The notes: generated by a model not told the origin, from the sequence alone. A DNA stretch of 64,000 nucleotides from Riemerella anatipestifer (GCF_009670965.2 NZ_CP073239.1:1054001-1118000); one strand, 5' to 3'. Shown: positions 1 through 9,526, counted from the stretch's first letter. Numbers and translations: made by a program.

Positions 1-1
1 T

Positions 2-1444
2 AATAATTTGACTGTAAGTAGATCAATAGATGCCCCTATACAAAATATCCGTGAGGCATCTCCTGAGGTAGAGTTTGACTGTAGTGGTAAGTTTCGTTTT
101 AATAAATATACTTTCTATCAACGTTATTTCCCAGAACAGGGAGGATGGGGAACTTCACCTACGAATATTGATGTTCCTGGGGAGAAACCAAATTATTGGG
201 TAGCTTATGGTAGTCTTTGGGAGCGACGTTCTCCAGGTTTATACAGAGCAATCCAAATAGTAGCAATTCCTACTGTAGAAAATAATGTGTATAAAAACAC
301 TTGGTGTGACCATATAGTTCTTAAAGAGTTTGAAGTAGTAGATGTGGGCTCCTTAACTTTTTCTAATGCCTATGCGTTTGAGTGTGCTAATGGTACTTAT
401 GATGTTGTTTTGCAAGCTAAAGGAACCGCTCCTTTAACTTATGTTATAGTATCTTCAGAGGCTAATGATGCTGCAATAATTAAAAATAACGGCACTAATC
501 CTATATTTGAAGGGCTTGCGGGAGGTACTTATTTCTTCCGTGTATATGATCAGTGTGGTAATTTCCAAACAAGAAAGCTGGATATTGCTAAGCTAGGTCG
601 TCCAGGTATTCGTATGGCACCTGTATGCCCAACAAATGAGTTAAGTCTTGTAGTAGATGGTCTAGACTATCTAAAATACGAATGGACAAAAGAAGGAGAA
701 CCTAATAATATCTTATCTACTACCAATGTGCTAAGCCTTGGAGAATATACAGCAGATAAAGCGGGTGTTTATCACGTGCGCCTTAGTACTAATTCTCCTA
801 CCAGCTGTATCAATAGTACCTTGGATTTAAAACTTACAGTAGATGCACTTACCGCAGCAAATGCAGGAACAGGTCAAACCGTTAATCTTGCTTATGATGA
901 AGCTATGGGAACTAGCATTAACCTTTTTGATTATTTGAAAGGAAACTATGATGGCTTTGGAACTTGGACAGAAACCACCATTCCGTCAAGTAGTCTTTTG
1001 GTAGGTAACCAATGGAAAGTTAGTTCAGCACAATCAGGGACTTATAGTTTTAAATATACAGTTACAGGGGCTTGTGGAGGCACGGCTGATACTGCAGAAG
1101 TGACTATTAACTTAGCAAAAGTTTGTTACAAAAAGCCAATTATAAGTACAGCAGGAGACGCACTCCCTACAAGAGTAGGGATAAGTTCACTTGCTAGATT
1201 GGGAGTAGATGCAAAAGGGGAGAACTGGCCAATGGTAAGAGAGGGCGGTTGGATAGCCTTAGAATCTAATACTAAAGGATTTGTGGTAAACAGAGTTGCA
1301 TTTGACAGTAATGGGCTTCCTGTAGGTATTCCACCAGCTAACTTTGTAGCAGGTATGATGGTATATGACACTACCAACAACTGTCTAAAAATTTATAACG
1401 GTAGAATTTGGAGTTGTTTCTCAACGCAAACTTGCCCAGAGTAA
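2..1444 (+). CDS. Large secreted surface protein with SprB/PKD-like repeats (5' end outside window)
   Basis: The reading frame is already open at base 2, so the gene is cut by the left window edge and the TTG at base 8 is not its start. About 480 C-terminal residues are visible. They contain an SprB-like stretch (PLTYVIV, then FEGLAGGTYFFRVYDQCGN), which in this family is a beta-sandwich repeat found on gliding or adhesion proteins, followed by an Ig/PKD-like part (EWTKEGEP, AGVYHVRLS). The C-terminus has the module GMMVYDTTNNCLKIYNGRIW. No type IX secretion sorting domain is seen at the C-terminus. The next gene, 26 bp downstream, ends in a related module, so the two probably work together at the cell surface. 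The exact role is unknown. Confidence 0.75.
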   Translation, partial: NNLTVSRSIDAPIQNIREASPEVEFDCSGKFRFNKYTFYQRYFPEQGGWGTSPTNIDVPGEKPNYWVAYGSLWERRSPGLYRAIQIVAIPTVENNVYKNTWCDHIVLKEFEVVDVGSLTFSNAYAFECANGTYDVVLQAKGTAPLTYVIVSSEANDAAIIKNNGTNPIFEGLAGGTYFFRVYDQCGNFQTRKLDIAKLGRPGIRMAPVCPTNELSLVVDGLDYLKYEWTKEGEPNNILSTTNVLSLGEYTADKAGVYHVRLSTNSPTSCINSTLDLKLTVDALTAANAGTGQTVNLAYDEAMGTSINLFDYLKGNYDGFGTWTETTIPSSSLLVGNQWKVSSAQSGTYSFKYTVTGACGGTADTAEVTINLAKVCYKKPIISTAGDALPTRVGISSLARLGVDAKGENWPMVREGGWIALESNTKGFVVNRVAFDSNGLPVGIPPANFVAGMMVYDTTNNCLKIYNGRIWSCFSTQTCPE

Positions 1445-1470
1445 TTTTATAATATACAAATAGAAAAACA

Positions 1471-2022
1471 ATGAAAATTAAATTATCAATATTTTTTATA
1501 GGCTTATCTATATTGACGTTTGGTCAAGTAGCCTTAGGTAAAGAGGAAATATCTAACTCATCTGTATCACTAGAATTTGGAACACAATACAGAGGGTTTA
1601 TTCTTCCTTATGTAACGTCTTTGTCTTCTGTATCCAATGCAGTTCCAGGGACAGTGGTAATGGATAGTTCTGATGGAATAGTGAAATATGCACGCCATAA
1701 TGGAGATTGGAAAGAGCTTACTTTTAACACCACGCATACTTTTGGAGGTGTAACGGTGGATACCACAGGTAAAGTAGATACAAGTCTGCAAAAGACTAAG
1801 GCAGAACAAACCGAAGCTTCTGTAATTATAGGAGCTAATACCAGTAATCAACCTTCGGGAATATTGGTGCTGTCAGATAATAATAAAGCAATGATTTTAC
1901 CTAAGATGGATTCTCCACATTTGAAAATTATCAATCCTGCTCCAGGTATGATGGCATACGACACAAAAACGAACCAGTTGGCGGTATTCAATGGTACTGT
2001 ATGGACATTTTGGAAGGATTAG
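1471..2022 (+). CDS. Secreted hypothetical protein with the same C-terminal module as its upstream neighbour
   Basis: This 183-aa protein starts with a signal peptide (MKIKLSIFFIGLSILTFGQ). Its middle (residues about 55-75) and end carry two short motifs of the kind 'PGTVVMDSSDGIVKYARHNG' and 'PGMMAYDTKTNQLAVFNGTVW'. The latter resembles the C-terminus of the preceding large surface protein. Such 'GMMVYD..NNCLKIYNG' modules are common at the ends of Bacteroidetes cell-surface proteins. The gene follows its neighbour by 26 bp in the same direction and is closed by a strong hairpin, so the two form one transcription unit. I recognise no enzymatic domain. Confidence 0.75.
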   Translation: MKIKLSIFFIGLSILTFGQVALGKEEISNSSVSLEFGTQYRGFILPYVTSLSSVSNAVPGTVVMDSSDGIVKYARHNGDWKELTFNTTHTFGGVTVDTTGKVDTSLQKTKAEQTEASVIIGANTSNQPSGILVLSDNNKAMILPKMDSPHLKIINPAPGMMAYDTKTNQLAVFNGTVWTFWKD

Positions 2023-2042
2023 AATATTAAGTAAAAAAAACA

Positions 2043-2083
2043 AAAAAAAGAGTTTACTATAGTAATAAGTAAACTCTTTTTTT
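2043..2083. terminator. Bidirectional rho-independent terminator
   Basis: Stem AAAAAGAGTTTACT / AGTAAACTCTTTTT with A and T tracts on both sides. It lies between the surface-protein pair (+) and the convergent DUF4870 gene (-), so it can serve both. Confidence 0.85.
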
Positions 2084-2094
2084 ATTGTTTTAAG

Positions 2095-2451
2095 CTAAAT
2101 AAATCTAATAGTTAAAGGATATCTTATAGATTGATTATCTTTAGATTTAATAGCTTGTATAATAGGTACTATAATCATAAGAAGTGCTATAATAGATATG
2201 AATAAAAAACCTATCAGAATAAAGCATAAAGGTATAGATACCAAAATGGCTAGAAACATAGTGATTTGAAAGTTAATAACCTCTTTGCCTTGTTCATTTA
2301 TTCCCTGTATTTCATCTTTTTTGAATGCCCAAATTAAGATAGGAGCTATAAGTCCACCAAATCCTGTAATAAGATTAAATAATTGAGATAAATGTAGTAG
2401 GAACAACATATCTTTGTCTTCTTTCATTTGAGAAAAATTAAGGCTTTCCAT
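2095..2451 (-). CDS. DUF4870 (Tic20-like) small membrane protein
   Basis: A 118-aa protein with three hydrophobic segments (about residues 16-45, 63-85 and 87-105). The order of features (HLSQLFN...GGLIAPILIWAFKKDEIQGINEQGKEVINFQITM) is the signature of DUF4870, a Tic20-like inner-membrane family of unknown function that is common in Firmicutes and Bacteroidetes. The ATG at 2451 gives a normal family length. It stands alone between a bidirectional terminator and the CapA-like gene. Nothing shows its partner or regulation. Confidence 0.85.
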   Translation of the reverse strand: MESLNFSQMKEDKDMLFLLHLSQLFNLITGFGGLIAPILIWAFKKDEIQGINEQGKEVINFQITMFLAILVSIPLCFILIGFLFISIIALLMIIVPIIQAIKSKDNQSIRYPLTIRFI

Positions 2452-2543
2452 TTTTATAAAGTTTTTTACGAAAGTAACTAATTTATTTGATATTGAATAA
2501 TCTTATAAAACTATTTAATAGCTGAAAATGATGCAAGAAGCTG

Positions 2544-3716
2544 TTAATTGTATTTTGGGAGGATAAATCCGTTGCTGAATTCTAAGTTTGTTTCTGGAAA
2601 GTCTAGTTCTGTGAGTTCTTTTATTTTATGAAATGCTCTCTGTTCGCTATCTAATATAGGACCACCTTTCCCTGTCTGAATTCCACTTATTACTTTCACT
2701 TTTACCAACTCTCCATTGGGTGCAAGCTGAATTCTGAGCATAGGTGCTAGAGCATTATCTCCTTTGAGGTTAAATTGTCCGTAAGTGCAAAAATTTCCTA
2801 AACTATAAGCTATAAATTTATTTTTATACATCTCTACAGCTCTTATCACATGAGGACCGTGTCCTAATACCACATCTGCTCCTGCGTCTATCATTTGGTG
2901 AGCAAATTCGTAGACATTCCCTCTATTTTGCTTATAAAAAAACTCTCTTTTTCTAGTGACTCTTTGGTGTTTAGCACCTTCTGCTCCACCATGAAAACTT
3001 ACAATAACAAAGTCATTATTTTTTCTAAGTTCCTTAACTATAGATATAGCGGTTTCTAGGTCATTCATATCTTGCGAGCCAGTATGAGGAGCAAATGCAG
3101 CAAATCCAACCTTTTTATTATTGACTATTAGTTGAGTGTAGGGTTGAGCCTTAGATCCTGCAAAAGCTATTTCTAACCGACATAATGTGTTTTGAGACGA
3201 CTCTATCCCTACTTGTCCAAAATCTGCCATGTGATTGTTAGCTAGACTCAAAAGGTTAAATCCGTAGTCCTTGTAAATTTTAGCCATTTCAGTAGGTTGG
3301 CGAAAACAGAAAATATTATTTCCTTTTCCTTTAGGAATACCTCCTGAATCTAAAAATACACCTTCAACATTGGCAAAAGCAACATCTGTATGCTTTATGA
3401 AAGGTTTAAATTCAGCCATTAGTTCTTCACCACCATTAGGAGGAAGAAAAGAAGGGTCAGGGAAATTAGAACCAAACATGACATCTCCCACCGCAATAAT
3501 ACTCAAACTATCTTGATTTTGAACGGTTGCAGGGGGCGATATATTTGGCTCTATGTTATTTACTTGTGTAGTATTTGTTTTAGTTGAAAGCGCTACTTTA
3601 TTATGCTTTGAACTCGCTAAAATGTAATATATAGAAAAACCTAATAGTAATAATCCTATTGTACCCCATAGGCTTTGTTTCCAAATTTTCATAGATTTAT
3701 ATTCAATAATGTTCAT
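2544..3716 (-). CDS. CapA family protein (metallophosphatase-like, membrane anchored)
   Basis: This 390-aa protein has one N-terminal membrane segment (about residues 17-34), a low-complexity Ser/Pro/Asn linker, then a CapA fold. Metal-site motifs of the calcineurin-like fold are visible: GDVMFG (77-82), NVEG (116-119), ANNH (159-162), SFHGG and GHGPH near the C-terminal half. CapA-like proteins were named from poly-gamma-glutamate capsule synthesis, but no capB or capC genes lie nearby. A capsule role is therefore not supported; a role in envelope polymers or phosphoester hydrolysis is inferred. An internal ATG at residue 9 (base 3692) is an alternative start. Confidence 0.85.
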   Translation of the reverse strand: MNIIEYKSMKIWKQSLWGTIGLLLLGFSIYYILASSKHNKVALSTKTNTTQVNNIEPNISPPATVQNQDSLSIIAVGDVMFGSNFPDPSFLPPNGGEELMAEFKPFIKHTDVAFANVEGVFLDSGGIPKGKGNNIFCFRQPTEMAKIYKDYGFNLLSLANNHMADFGQVGIESSQNTLCRLEIAFAGSKAQPYTQLIVNNKKVGFAAFAPHTGSQDMNDLETAISIVKELRKNNDFVIVSFHGGAEGAKHQRVTRKREFFYKQNRGNVYEFAHQMIDAGADVVLGHGPHVIRAVEMYKNKFIAYSLGNFCTYGQFNLKGDNALAPMLRIQLAPNGELVKVKVISGIQTGKGGPILDSEQRAFHKIKELTELDFPETNLEFSNGFILPKYN

Positions 3717-3765
3717 GGGGTAAATATAATAGATTTTTAAAAGATAGATGCTATTTTATTAGCAT

Positions 3766-3802
3766 AAAAAAAATCCGATACATATTTTGTACCGGATTTA
3801 TA
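3766..3802 (-). terminator. Rho-independent terminator of the NlpC/P60 gene
   Basis: On the minus strand the stem AAATCCGGTA / TATCGGATTT is followed by a run of T, just after the stop of the NlpC/P60 gene. Confidence 0.8.
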
Positions 3803-3826
3803 TTATTTCAAAAAAGTATTTAATTC

Positions 3827-4552
3827 TTATAAAGAAGCTGCTTGTATGTCTTGTTTTTTCTGTTGTGCTATTACCATTTCAGGTGTTAATATTCTTTTAG
3901 CGAATCTAAATCTAGCTCTCCAGTAATTGCTGTTTAACGAAGAAAAACTCACTCCTTGAGAACTGGAAGCGTGTATAAATTTCACGTCGCCTTCCTCGGT
4001 TATTTCATGAACAATAGCAACATGAGAAATCCTACCTCTTCCTTGTGAGAAAAATAATAAATCTCCTTTCTGTAATTCTTCTTTTGATACTATCTCACCC
4101 TCTTGTGCCTGTGCCGCAGCTACTCTAGGAAGGCTTATGCCAGTAACCTCATTAAATACAGATAGTACAAAAGCAGAGCAGTCTATCCCGCTTCTACTTG
4201 TTCCTCCATAACGGTAGGGAGTTCCTAAATAGGTGCTTGCTTGGCTAAGAATTTCGTCTATTGTTTGTGAATGTCTAATAGCCTTCTCTATTTCGGCTTT
4301 AGTTTCTAAATTATTTACTTTGGCTAAAGTTGTTTTTACTGCAACATAGTTAGCTTCGTTTTCATCTTGATAAAGAGATTGTTTTGCCGAAGTTAAACTT
4401 GCTTTACTTATCCTAGGTACTTTGGTATTAGATTTGTATTCAGATGCATTAGCGTTAGAAGGAGTAGCTGTAACTACATAGTTACTAACACACGACTGTA
4501 AGGAAAAAGTGGCTAAAACTAATAAAATGTATACTAAATTTTTGTTTTTCAT
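3827..4552 (-). CDS. NlpC/P60 (C40) peptidoglycan endopeptidase lipoprotein
   Basis: Starting at the ATG at 4552 the protein has 241 aa with a lipoprotein signal ending in SLQSC (Cys21). The longer frame upstream to 4615 would bury this signal, so I reject it. The C-terminal half is an NlpC/P60 domain: catalytic Cys125 in GIDCSAF, His in ISHVAIVH, third polar His in FIHASSS. Such enzymes cleave D-Glu-meso-Dap or similar bonds in peptidoglycan stem peptides. Here it would act from the inner face of a lipid-anchored position. It is monocistronic, with its own downstream terminator. Confidence 0.9.
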   Translation of the reverse strand: MKNKNLVYILLVLATFSLQSCVSNYVVTATPSNANASEYKSNTKVPRISKASLTSAKQSLYQDENEANYVAVKTTLAKVNNLETKAEIEKAIRHSQTIDEILSQASTYLGTPYRYGGTSRSGIDCSAFVLSVFNEVTGISLPRVAAAQAQEGEIVSKEELQKGDLLFFSQGRGRISHVAIVHEITEEGDVKFIHASSSQGVSFSSLNSNYWRARFRFAKRILTPEMVIAQQKKQDIQAASL

Positions 4553-4707
4553 TTTCGATGATTTAGTTGGTTTCTTCCAATAAAGAATAATTTCTTTTTG
4601 AAAAGGACCCCACAAAGGTAAATAATCTAGAGGAACCTCTTTTTAATGTGTTACAGAGAATTCTATGTTTTAACAGTTTTTAACATTATTGTAAGATTTG
4701 TTAAAAT

Positions 4708-4751
4708 AAAAAACCACAGAAATTCCTTGTTTTAGGTTTTTCTGTGGTCTT
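4708..4751 (-). terminator. Rho-independent terminator of the glutamine synthetase gene
   Basis: Inverted repeat AAGACCACAGA / TCTGTGGTTTT on the minus strand with a T-rich tail, 31 bp after the stop codon of glnN. Confidence 0.75.
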
Positions 4752-4781
4752 GATTTGTTAATATATTTTAACACCTTTGCT

Positions 4782-6977
4782 TTATCTTGTAAAGAGGAGT
4801 TCTCTGTATTTTGTCATTGGCCAAAGCTCATCATCTACCATCATTTCCAATTCGTCTGAAGCCTCACGAATACTATCAAATAAAGGCTTTACTTTTGAGC
4901 AATAAGCTTCCGCTTGTTTCATACCATGTAATTCTTTAGCTTTAGCTTTTTCTGAAAGAAGTTCATCTACGCCTAGTTTTATTTTGGATACATTTTTAGA
5001 AATTTCGGAGATGAGGTTTAGTTGCTCTTTTGCGAGAATCTTGTACTCTTTTTCAGGGAAGATTTCTTTTAATCCTTTAACATTTTCTATTAGTCTATTT
5101 TGATAGTTAAGTGCGGCAGGGATAATATGATTTCTTGCAATATCTCCTAATACTCTAGCTTCAATGTCTATTACGGTAGAATATTTTTCTATCTTGATTT
5201 CGTTTCTCGCTTGGAACTCTCTTTTTGAATAAATTCCGAGTTCTTCATAAAGTTGTACAAACTTATCGTTTAATTCATTTTTAAGAGCTTCAGGTGTAGT
5301 TTTTAAATTGTTAAGACCTCTTTTCTTTGCTTCTTTTTCCCATTCTTCAGAATAGCCATCGCCTTCAAAAATGATATTTTTAGACTGTTTTACATATTCT
5401 CTTAATACATTAAATATCGCTTCATCTTTTTTAAGACCTTTTTCAATCAGCGCATCTACTTCTTTTTTGAAAACGCCTAGTTGTTTAGCCATAATTACAT
5501 TCATTACCGTCATTGGTTCGGCACAGTTTGCAGAAGAACCTACGGCACGAAGTTCGAATTTATTTCCTGTAAAAGCGAATGGAGAGGTTCTGTTTCTATC
5601 GGTATTGTCCAATAAAATCATTGGGATTTTCCCTACAACATTTAGTTTTAAATCTGTTTTTTCTTCAGGAGATAATTTTCCGAAAGTTACTTTTTCAAGT
5701 TCGTCGAGAACGCCTGAAAGCTGACTTCCTATGAAAGCGGAAATAATGGCAGGTGGGGCTTCGTTTGCTCCTAAACGGTGGTCGTTACTTGCAGAAGCGA
5801 TGCTTGCTCTAAGTAAATCTGCATAGTCATGAACGGCTTTTAAGGTATTTACAAAAAATGTTAAAAATTGTAAGTTCTTTTTAGGGTTTTTACCTGGGCT
5901 TAAAAGGTTTTCTCCAGTATCTGTGCTTAGAGACCAGTTATTATGTTTTCCGCTACCATTAACTCCAGCGAAAGGCTTTTCGTGGAATAAAATATGGAAG
6001 TGATGTTTGTGTGCTACTCTCGCCATAACATCCATCAAAAGTGAGTTGTGGTCCACAGCGACATTGGCTTCTTCAAACATCGGAGCGAGTTCAAATTGGT
6101 TAGGAGCTACCTCGTTGTGTCTTGTGGTAACGGGTATCCCTAGTTTCATACATTCTATTTCTAGCTCTTTCATAAAGTTCATTACTCTAGTAGGAATAGA
6201 ACCAAAGTAATGGTCGTCTAACTGCTGACCTTTGGCAGGAGAGTGTCCTAAAAGAGTTTTTCCTGTAATTACAAGGTCTGGTCTAGATTGGTAAAGAGCG
6301 GTATCTACTAAGAAATATTCTTGTTCCCAGCCAAGAGTGGCAGTAACTTTATTTACATTTTTATCAAAATAAGCTTTACATACCTCAGTTGCTGCCATAT
6401 CTATAGCGTGTAGAGCTTTTAGAAGAGGTGTTTTGTAATCCAGAGTTTCTCCTGTATAAGAAATAAAAATAGAAGGAATACATAAGGTAGTCCCCATAAT
6501 AAAAGCTGGAGAGGTTGGGTCCCAAGCGGTGTAGCCTCTAGCTTCAAAAGTGTTTCTTATACCTCCGTTAGGGAAGGAAGAAGCGTCTGGCTCTTGCTGG
6601 ATAAGCATACTTCCGTTAAATCTCTCAATAGCTCTACCGTCTCCTATAGGAGTGAAAAAGCTATCGTGCTTTTCTGCTGTAGCACCTGTAAGTGGCTGAA
6701 ACCAATGTGTATAGTGTGTAACACCTTTGTTCATAGCCCAATCTTTCATGGCTACTGCAACTTGGTCTGCAATGTGGTGTTCTATTTTAGAACCCATTTT
6801 CATCGCGTCTAAAATAGAATTGAAAGCCTCTTTGGTTAAGTATTTTCTCATAGTTTCTACGGAAAATACATTTTGGCAAAATAAATCTGATAATTTAGTA
6901 GGTACATCTATAGCATTAGATCTTCTATAGTCCCTAAATGGAAGCTCTGATAAAGCTTTAAATCTTAAAGTTGACAT
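4782..6977 (-). CDS. glnN: Glutamine synthetase type III
   Basis: The 731-aa length and sequence fit type III glutamine synthetase, which makes glutamine from glutamate, ammonia and ATP and is the usual form in Bacteroidetes. Recognisable motifs are GWEQEYFLVD (Glu-rich metal site, about 217-226), GSGKHNNWS (ammonia/glutamate site, about 342-350) and NRTSPFAFTGNKFE (ATP/Arg site, about 460-473). A C-terminal helical extension of about 150 aa is typical of the type III family. The start at 6977 gives the common N-terminus MSTLRFKALSELPFRDYR. It is a single-gene unit with its own terminator. No PII or ntr-type site is visible upstream. Confidence 0.97.
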   Translation of the reverse strand: MSTLRFKALSELPFRDYRRSNAIDVPTKLSDLFCQNVFSVETMRKYLTKEAFNSILDAMKMGSKIEHHIADQVAVAMKDWAMNKGVTHYTHWFQPLTGATAEKHDSFFTPIGDGRAIERFNGSMLIQQEPDASSFPNGGIRNTFEARGYTAWDPTSPAFIMGTTLCIPSIFISYTGETLDYKTPLLKALHAIDMAATEVCKAYFDKNVNKVTATLGWEQEYFLVDTALYQSRPDLVITGKTLLGHSPAKGQQLDDHYFGSIPTRVMNFMKELEIECMKLGIPVTTRHNEVAPNQFELAPMFEEANVAVDHNSLLMDVMARVAHKHHFHILFHEKPFAGVNGSGKHNNWSLSTDTGENLLSPGKNPKKNLQFLTFFVNTLKAVHDYADLLRASIASASNDHRLGANEAPPAIISAFIGSQLSGVLDELEKVTFGKLSPEEKTDLKLNVVGKIPMILLDNTDRNRTSPFAFTGNKFELRAVGSSANCAEPMTVMNVIMAKQLGVFKKEVDALIEKGLKKDEAIFNVLREYVKQSKNIIFEGDGYSEEWEKEAKKRGLNNLKTTPEALKNELNDKFVQLYEELGIYSKREFQARNEIKIEKYSTVIDIEARVLGDIARNHIIPAALNYQNRLIENVKGLKEIFPEKEYKILAKEQLNLISEISKNVSKIKLGVDELLSEKAKAKELHGMKQAEAYCSKVKPLFDSIREASDELEMMVDDELWPMTKYRELLFTR

Positions 6978-7073
6978 ATTTTGTAATTTTACATGGGGCT
7001 AAATTACAAAAAAATCAATTAAAAATAAATAAACCCCTATTAAATTTAGGGGGTTAATGTGTAAAAAGTGTGT

Positions 7074-8183
7074 TTATTTGAATTCGTATGGCTTTAAAAT
7101 CTTTTTTTGAGGTACTTTTTTCTTTTCGTCTGCTCCAAAATTATAGGTAAGTCCTATACCTAAGGTTTGTTTCATTTGTAATTTTTGTATTTGGTCGTGG
7201 TCATATAGTAGATTAACCATTACCACGGTGGTAATAAATTTGCTAAATTTGAGATTGAGCGTACCCGTATAATTAATATCTACTCTTTCTGAATGGTGCA
7301 GATAATTGGTAAAGAATCCTATTTGATTCACTAGATTGACGTCTTTATAAACTTTAAGTCTATACAAAGCGGTGAGCATCGCACCGAGCTCTGTTCTTAC
7401 TGATTGCCCATCTCTTTCCAAACCATATCGTCCTGCCCTTTGCAGTTTTTCGTCTAAAACAAAGGTAAGCTTTGTATTTGCAGGACGGAATACCACTTGA
7501 AAGTTTTCATTAGGATTATAAGAAATACCCATACCCGCATTTATGTATCCGGGAGCCATAAATTTTGAAATCCTATTTTCATATACAGGCTTTGGAGTAA
7601 TTGCGTAGTTGTACCCTGGCATAAATTGAGTTAGAAACTGAATCCCCATAGAGAGGTAATAGTTTCTACCTATCTCATAGCCGTAGTTACTCATAATATT
7701 GAGGTAATCATCAGTTTTTCTTGCAACTTGGTTTTGAGTTGAAACCATACCGTATCCCATTCTTACAATGTTTTCCCAGTAATGGTTTCTGTTTTTATAA
7801 CTTAGATTGTAGTCTATATTTCCTATTACCCCAATGCTGTTATTACCCCCAGAGTTCCAGTTAGAAAAGCTAGATTGGTTAAAGACCAAAGTATTCTGTC
7901 CCCAAAAATACCATTTCTGAGGAGTGTCCATTCTTAGAAATTTATAGGGAGTTACAGGGATATCTTCTTTGATGTTTTTAGGTGGAGACGGGGAAATTAG
8001 GGTGTCTATTTTATAGGATTTAAGGGCAATTAAATGCTCTTTACTAAAGCTATCTATATCTATGATATTGGATCCCCAATGCTTGTTGCTTATAGAATCT
8101 ATTAGCTTTTTATTATGCTGTATTTGTCCTAGTACAAAAGTATGACAAATTGATAAAATAAAAAGGGCTAAATGTTTTAGCAT
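7074..8183 (-). CDS. DUF3078 domain outer-membrane-type protein
   Basis: A 369-aa protein with a signal peptide (MLKHLALFILSICHTFVLGQ). From about residue 88 it matches the DUF3078 pattern common in Bacteroidetes (KWYFWGQNTLVFNQSSFSNWNSGG). The rest is rich in alternating aromatic beta strands, and the final strands (LGIGLTYNFG) look like the end of an outer membrane barrel. The function of the family is not known. Neighbours (glnN downstream, rhomboid divergent) do not suggest a pathway. Confidence 0.85.
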   Translation of the reverse strand: MLKHLALFILSICHTFVLGQIQHNKKLIDSISNKHWGSNIIDIDSFSKEHLIALKSYKIDTLISPSPPKNIKEDIPVTPYKFLRMDTPQKWYFWGQNTLVFNQSSFSNWNSGGNNSIGVIGNIDYNLSYKNRNHYWENIVRMGYGMVSTQNQVARKTDDYLNIMSNYGYEIGRNYYLSMGIQFLTQFMPGYNYAITPKPVYENRISKFMAPGYINAGMGISYNPNENFQVVFRPANTKLTFVLDEKLQRAGRYGLERDGQSVRTELGAMLTALYRLKVYKDVNLVNQIGFFTNYLHHSERVDINYTGTLNLKFSKFITTVVMVNLLYDHDQIQKLQMKQTLGIGLTYNFGADEKKKVPQKKILKPYEFK

Positions 8184-8289
8184 TAGTAATTTATTTATAA
8201 TTTTAGTACAAAAATAGGACAGTTTTTCTATTTACGAAAAATAAAGTCTCTTTTTTTGGTTTGGCAAAACATTTGTGAGGAAAACCGAC

Positions 8290-9054
8290 ATGTTTAAAAA
8301 TGAATCTTTTCGCTCTATAAAAGTACCAATTGTAGTATTATCAGCTATATGGTTGGGATTTTTATTACAATCTATGGACTTAGTGGAGCATTGTCAGGGA
8401 GCGCTAATTCCGTTAGCTCCAGAAGGGCTAAAGGGTGTTTTGTTTTCTCCTTTTTTACATTCTGGCTTAGAGCATATATGGAGTAACTCTGTTCCTCTAG
8501 GTGTTTTACTTTTTTTATTGTACGAGTTTTACCCTAAAATAGCAAATGTTATTTTCTTATTGGGTTGGTTGTCTACTGGGTTTTTAGTTTGGCTTACACC
8601 TCAGGTAGACTTATTTACAGGAGAAATGCATTATACCTGTATTATAGGTGCTAGTGGTATAGTCTATATGTTGGCTTTCTTCTTATTCTTTAGTGGAATT
8701 TTTAGATGGAATATGAAATTACTCACCATCTCTCTCCTTGTAGCTTTGTATTATGGAAGTTTAATTTGGGGAATTTTTCCTGAAGAATTCTTTTCTCAAC
8801 TAGACCAGCCCAGCCAAATCTCATGGCAGTCTCATTTAGTAGGAGCGGTAGTGGGCGTTGTTTTAGCTTTTATGTATAGAAAACAAGGCGAAAAGAAACG
8901 CCGATTTATATGGCAGTACCCTAATTATTATAGTGAAAAAGACGATAAGCTTTGGCAAGCCTACAAAGCAGAACACCCCGAAGATTTTGAGGAGCTCCCA
9001 AAGCTGAATGAACCTGATATATGGGAAGAACTTAATAGATTGCGTAGACAGTAG
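8290..9054 (+). CDS. Rhomboid family intramembrane serine protease
   Basis: From the ATG at 8290 (preferred over the GTG at 8275) the protein has 254 aa and about six membrane segments. The catalytic dyad is visible: Ser122 in GASG and His182 in SHLVGAVVG. Asn66 in the HIWSNSVPLGVL segment matches the oxyanion position. Rhomboids cut single-pass membrane proteins inside the bilayer. The cytosolic tail (about 195-254) is charged. The gene is divergent from the DUF3078 gene and convergent, with no gap, with the YdeI-like gene. Confidence 0.9.
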   Translation: MFKNESFRSIKVPIVVLSAIWLGFLLQSMDLVEHCQGALIPLAPEGLKGVLFSPFLHSGLEHIWSNSVPLGVLLFLLYEFYPKIANVIFLLGWLSTGFLVWLTPQVDLFTGEMHYTCIIGASGIVYMLAFFLFFSGIFRWNMKLLTISLLVALYYGSLIWGIFPEEFFSQLDQPSQISWQSHLVGAVVGVVLAFMYRKQGEKKRRFIWQYPNYYSEKDDKLWQAYKAEHPEDFEELPKLNEPDIWEELNRLRRQ

Positions 9055-9525
9055 CTATTTATTTTTGGTTTCCTCTAAAATAATAGAAGTTAGTTGCTGT
9101 TTTCTTCTTTCTTTAGTTTCTTCTTTTTTGGCAGAAGTAATCCATAGCATTAGCTCTTTTTTTCGAGTGTACGACACCTTGTCATAAGCTAATTTTACTT
9201 CAGGATAAGCATTAAATATAGTTAATACTTCCTCTGGTATAACAACAACTCGTTCCTCTAAATCTTGCTGAAGGCTTACCTCTACAGTGTCTCCAAAGGT
9301 TTTATTTAATGATGCTCTAATTTCTTTAGTTAAAATTAAAAAATGGTAGGATTTGCCCATTTTAGCAAGACTTCCTCGGTATGGCACTTTATTGTCAAAT
9401 AGCACTTTTACCTTTACTTGCCCTTTCTTTCCAAAAAGTTCCTCGGTGGAAAAAGGGAAGACAACATAGCCAGCATTGTCTGTTCCGTGTTGGATAATTT
9501 CTGCGGTGAAGTTAATAGTTTCCAT
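9055..9525 (-). CDS. YdeI/OmpD-associated family protein (DUF1905 plus YdeI domain)
   Basis: A 156-aa soluble protein. The first ~95 residues form a DUF1905 beta domain (FTAEIIQHG...GYVVFPFS, GKKGQVKVKVLFDN, YRGSLAKMG). The last ~60 form a YdeI/OmpD-associated helical domain (VPEEVLTIFNAYPEVKLAYDKVSYTRKKEL.LWI). Family members are widespread; a bacteriocin-protection role has been proposed for some, but it is not firmly established. It is one base away from the DNA alkylation repair gene and is probably cotranscribed with it. Its stop codon abuts the rhomboid stop on the other strand. Confidence 0.8.
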   Translation of the reverse strand: METINFTAEIIQHGTDNAGYVVFPFSTEELFGKKGQVKVKVLFDNKVPYRGSLAKMGKSYHFLILTKEIRASLNKTFGDTVEVSLQQDLEERVVVIPEEVLTIFNAYPEVKLAYDKVSYTRKKELMLWITSAKKEETKERRKQQLTSIILEETKNK

Positions 9526-9526
9526 A

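Noticed and set aside
1126..1851. ORFs on the minus strand opposite the surface proteins
   Set aside because: Shadow frames; no start context or homology-like motifs.
5371..5724. 117-aa ORF on the plus strand
   Set aside because: Antisense shadow within glnN.
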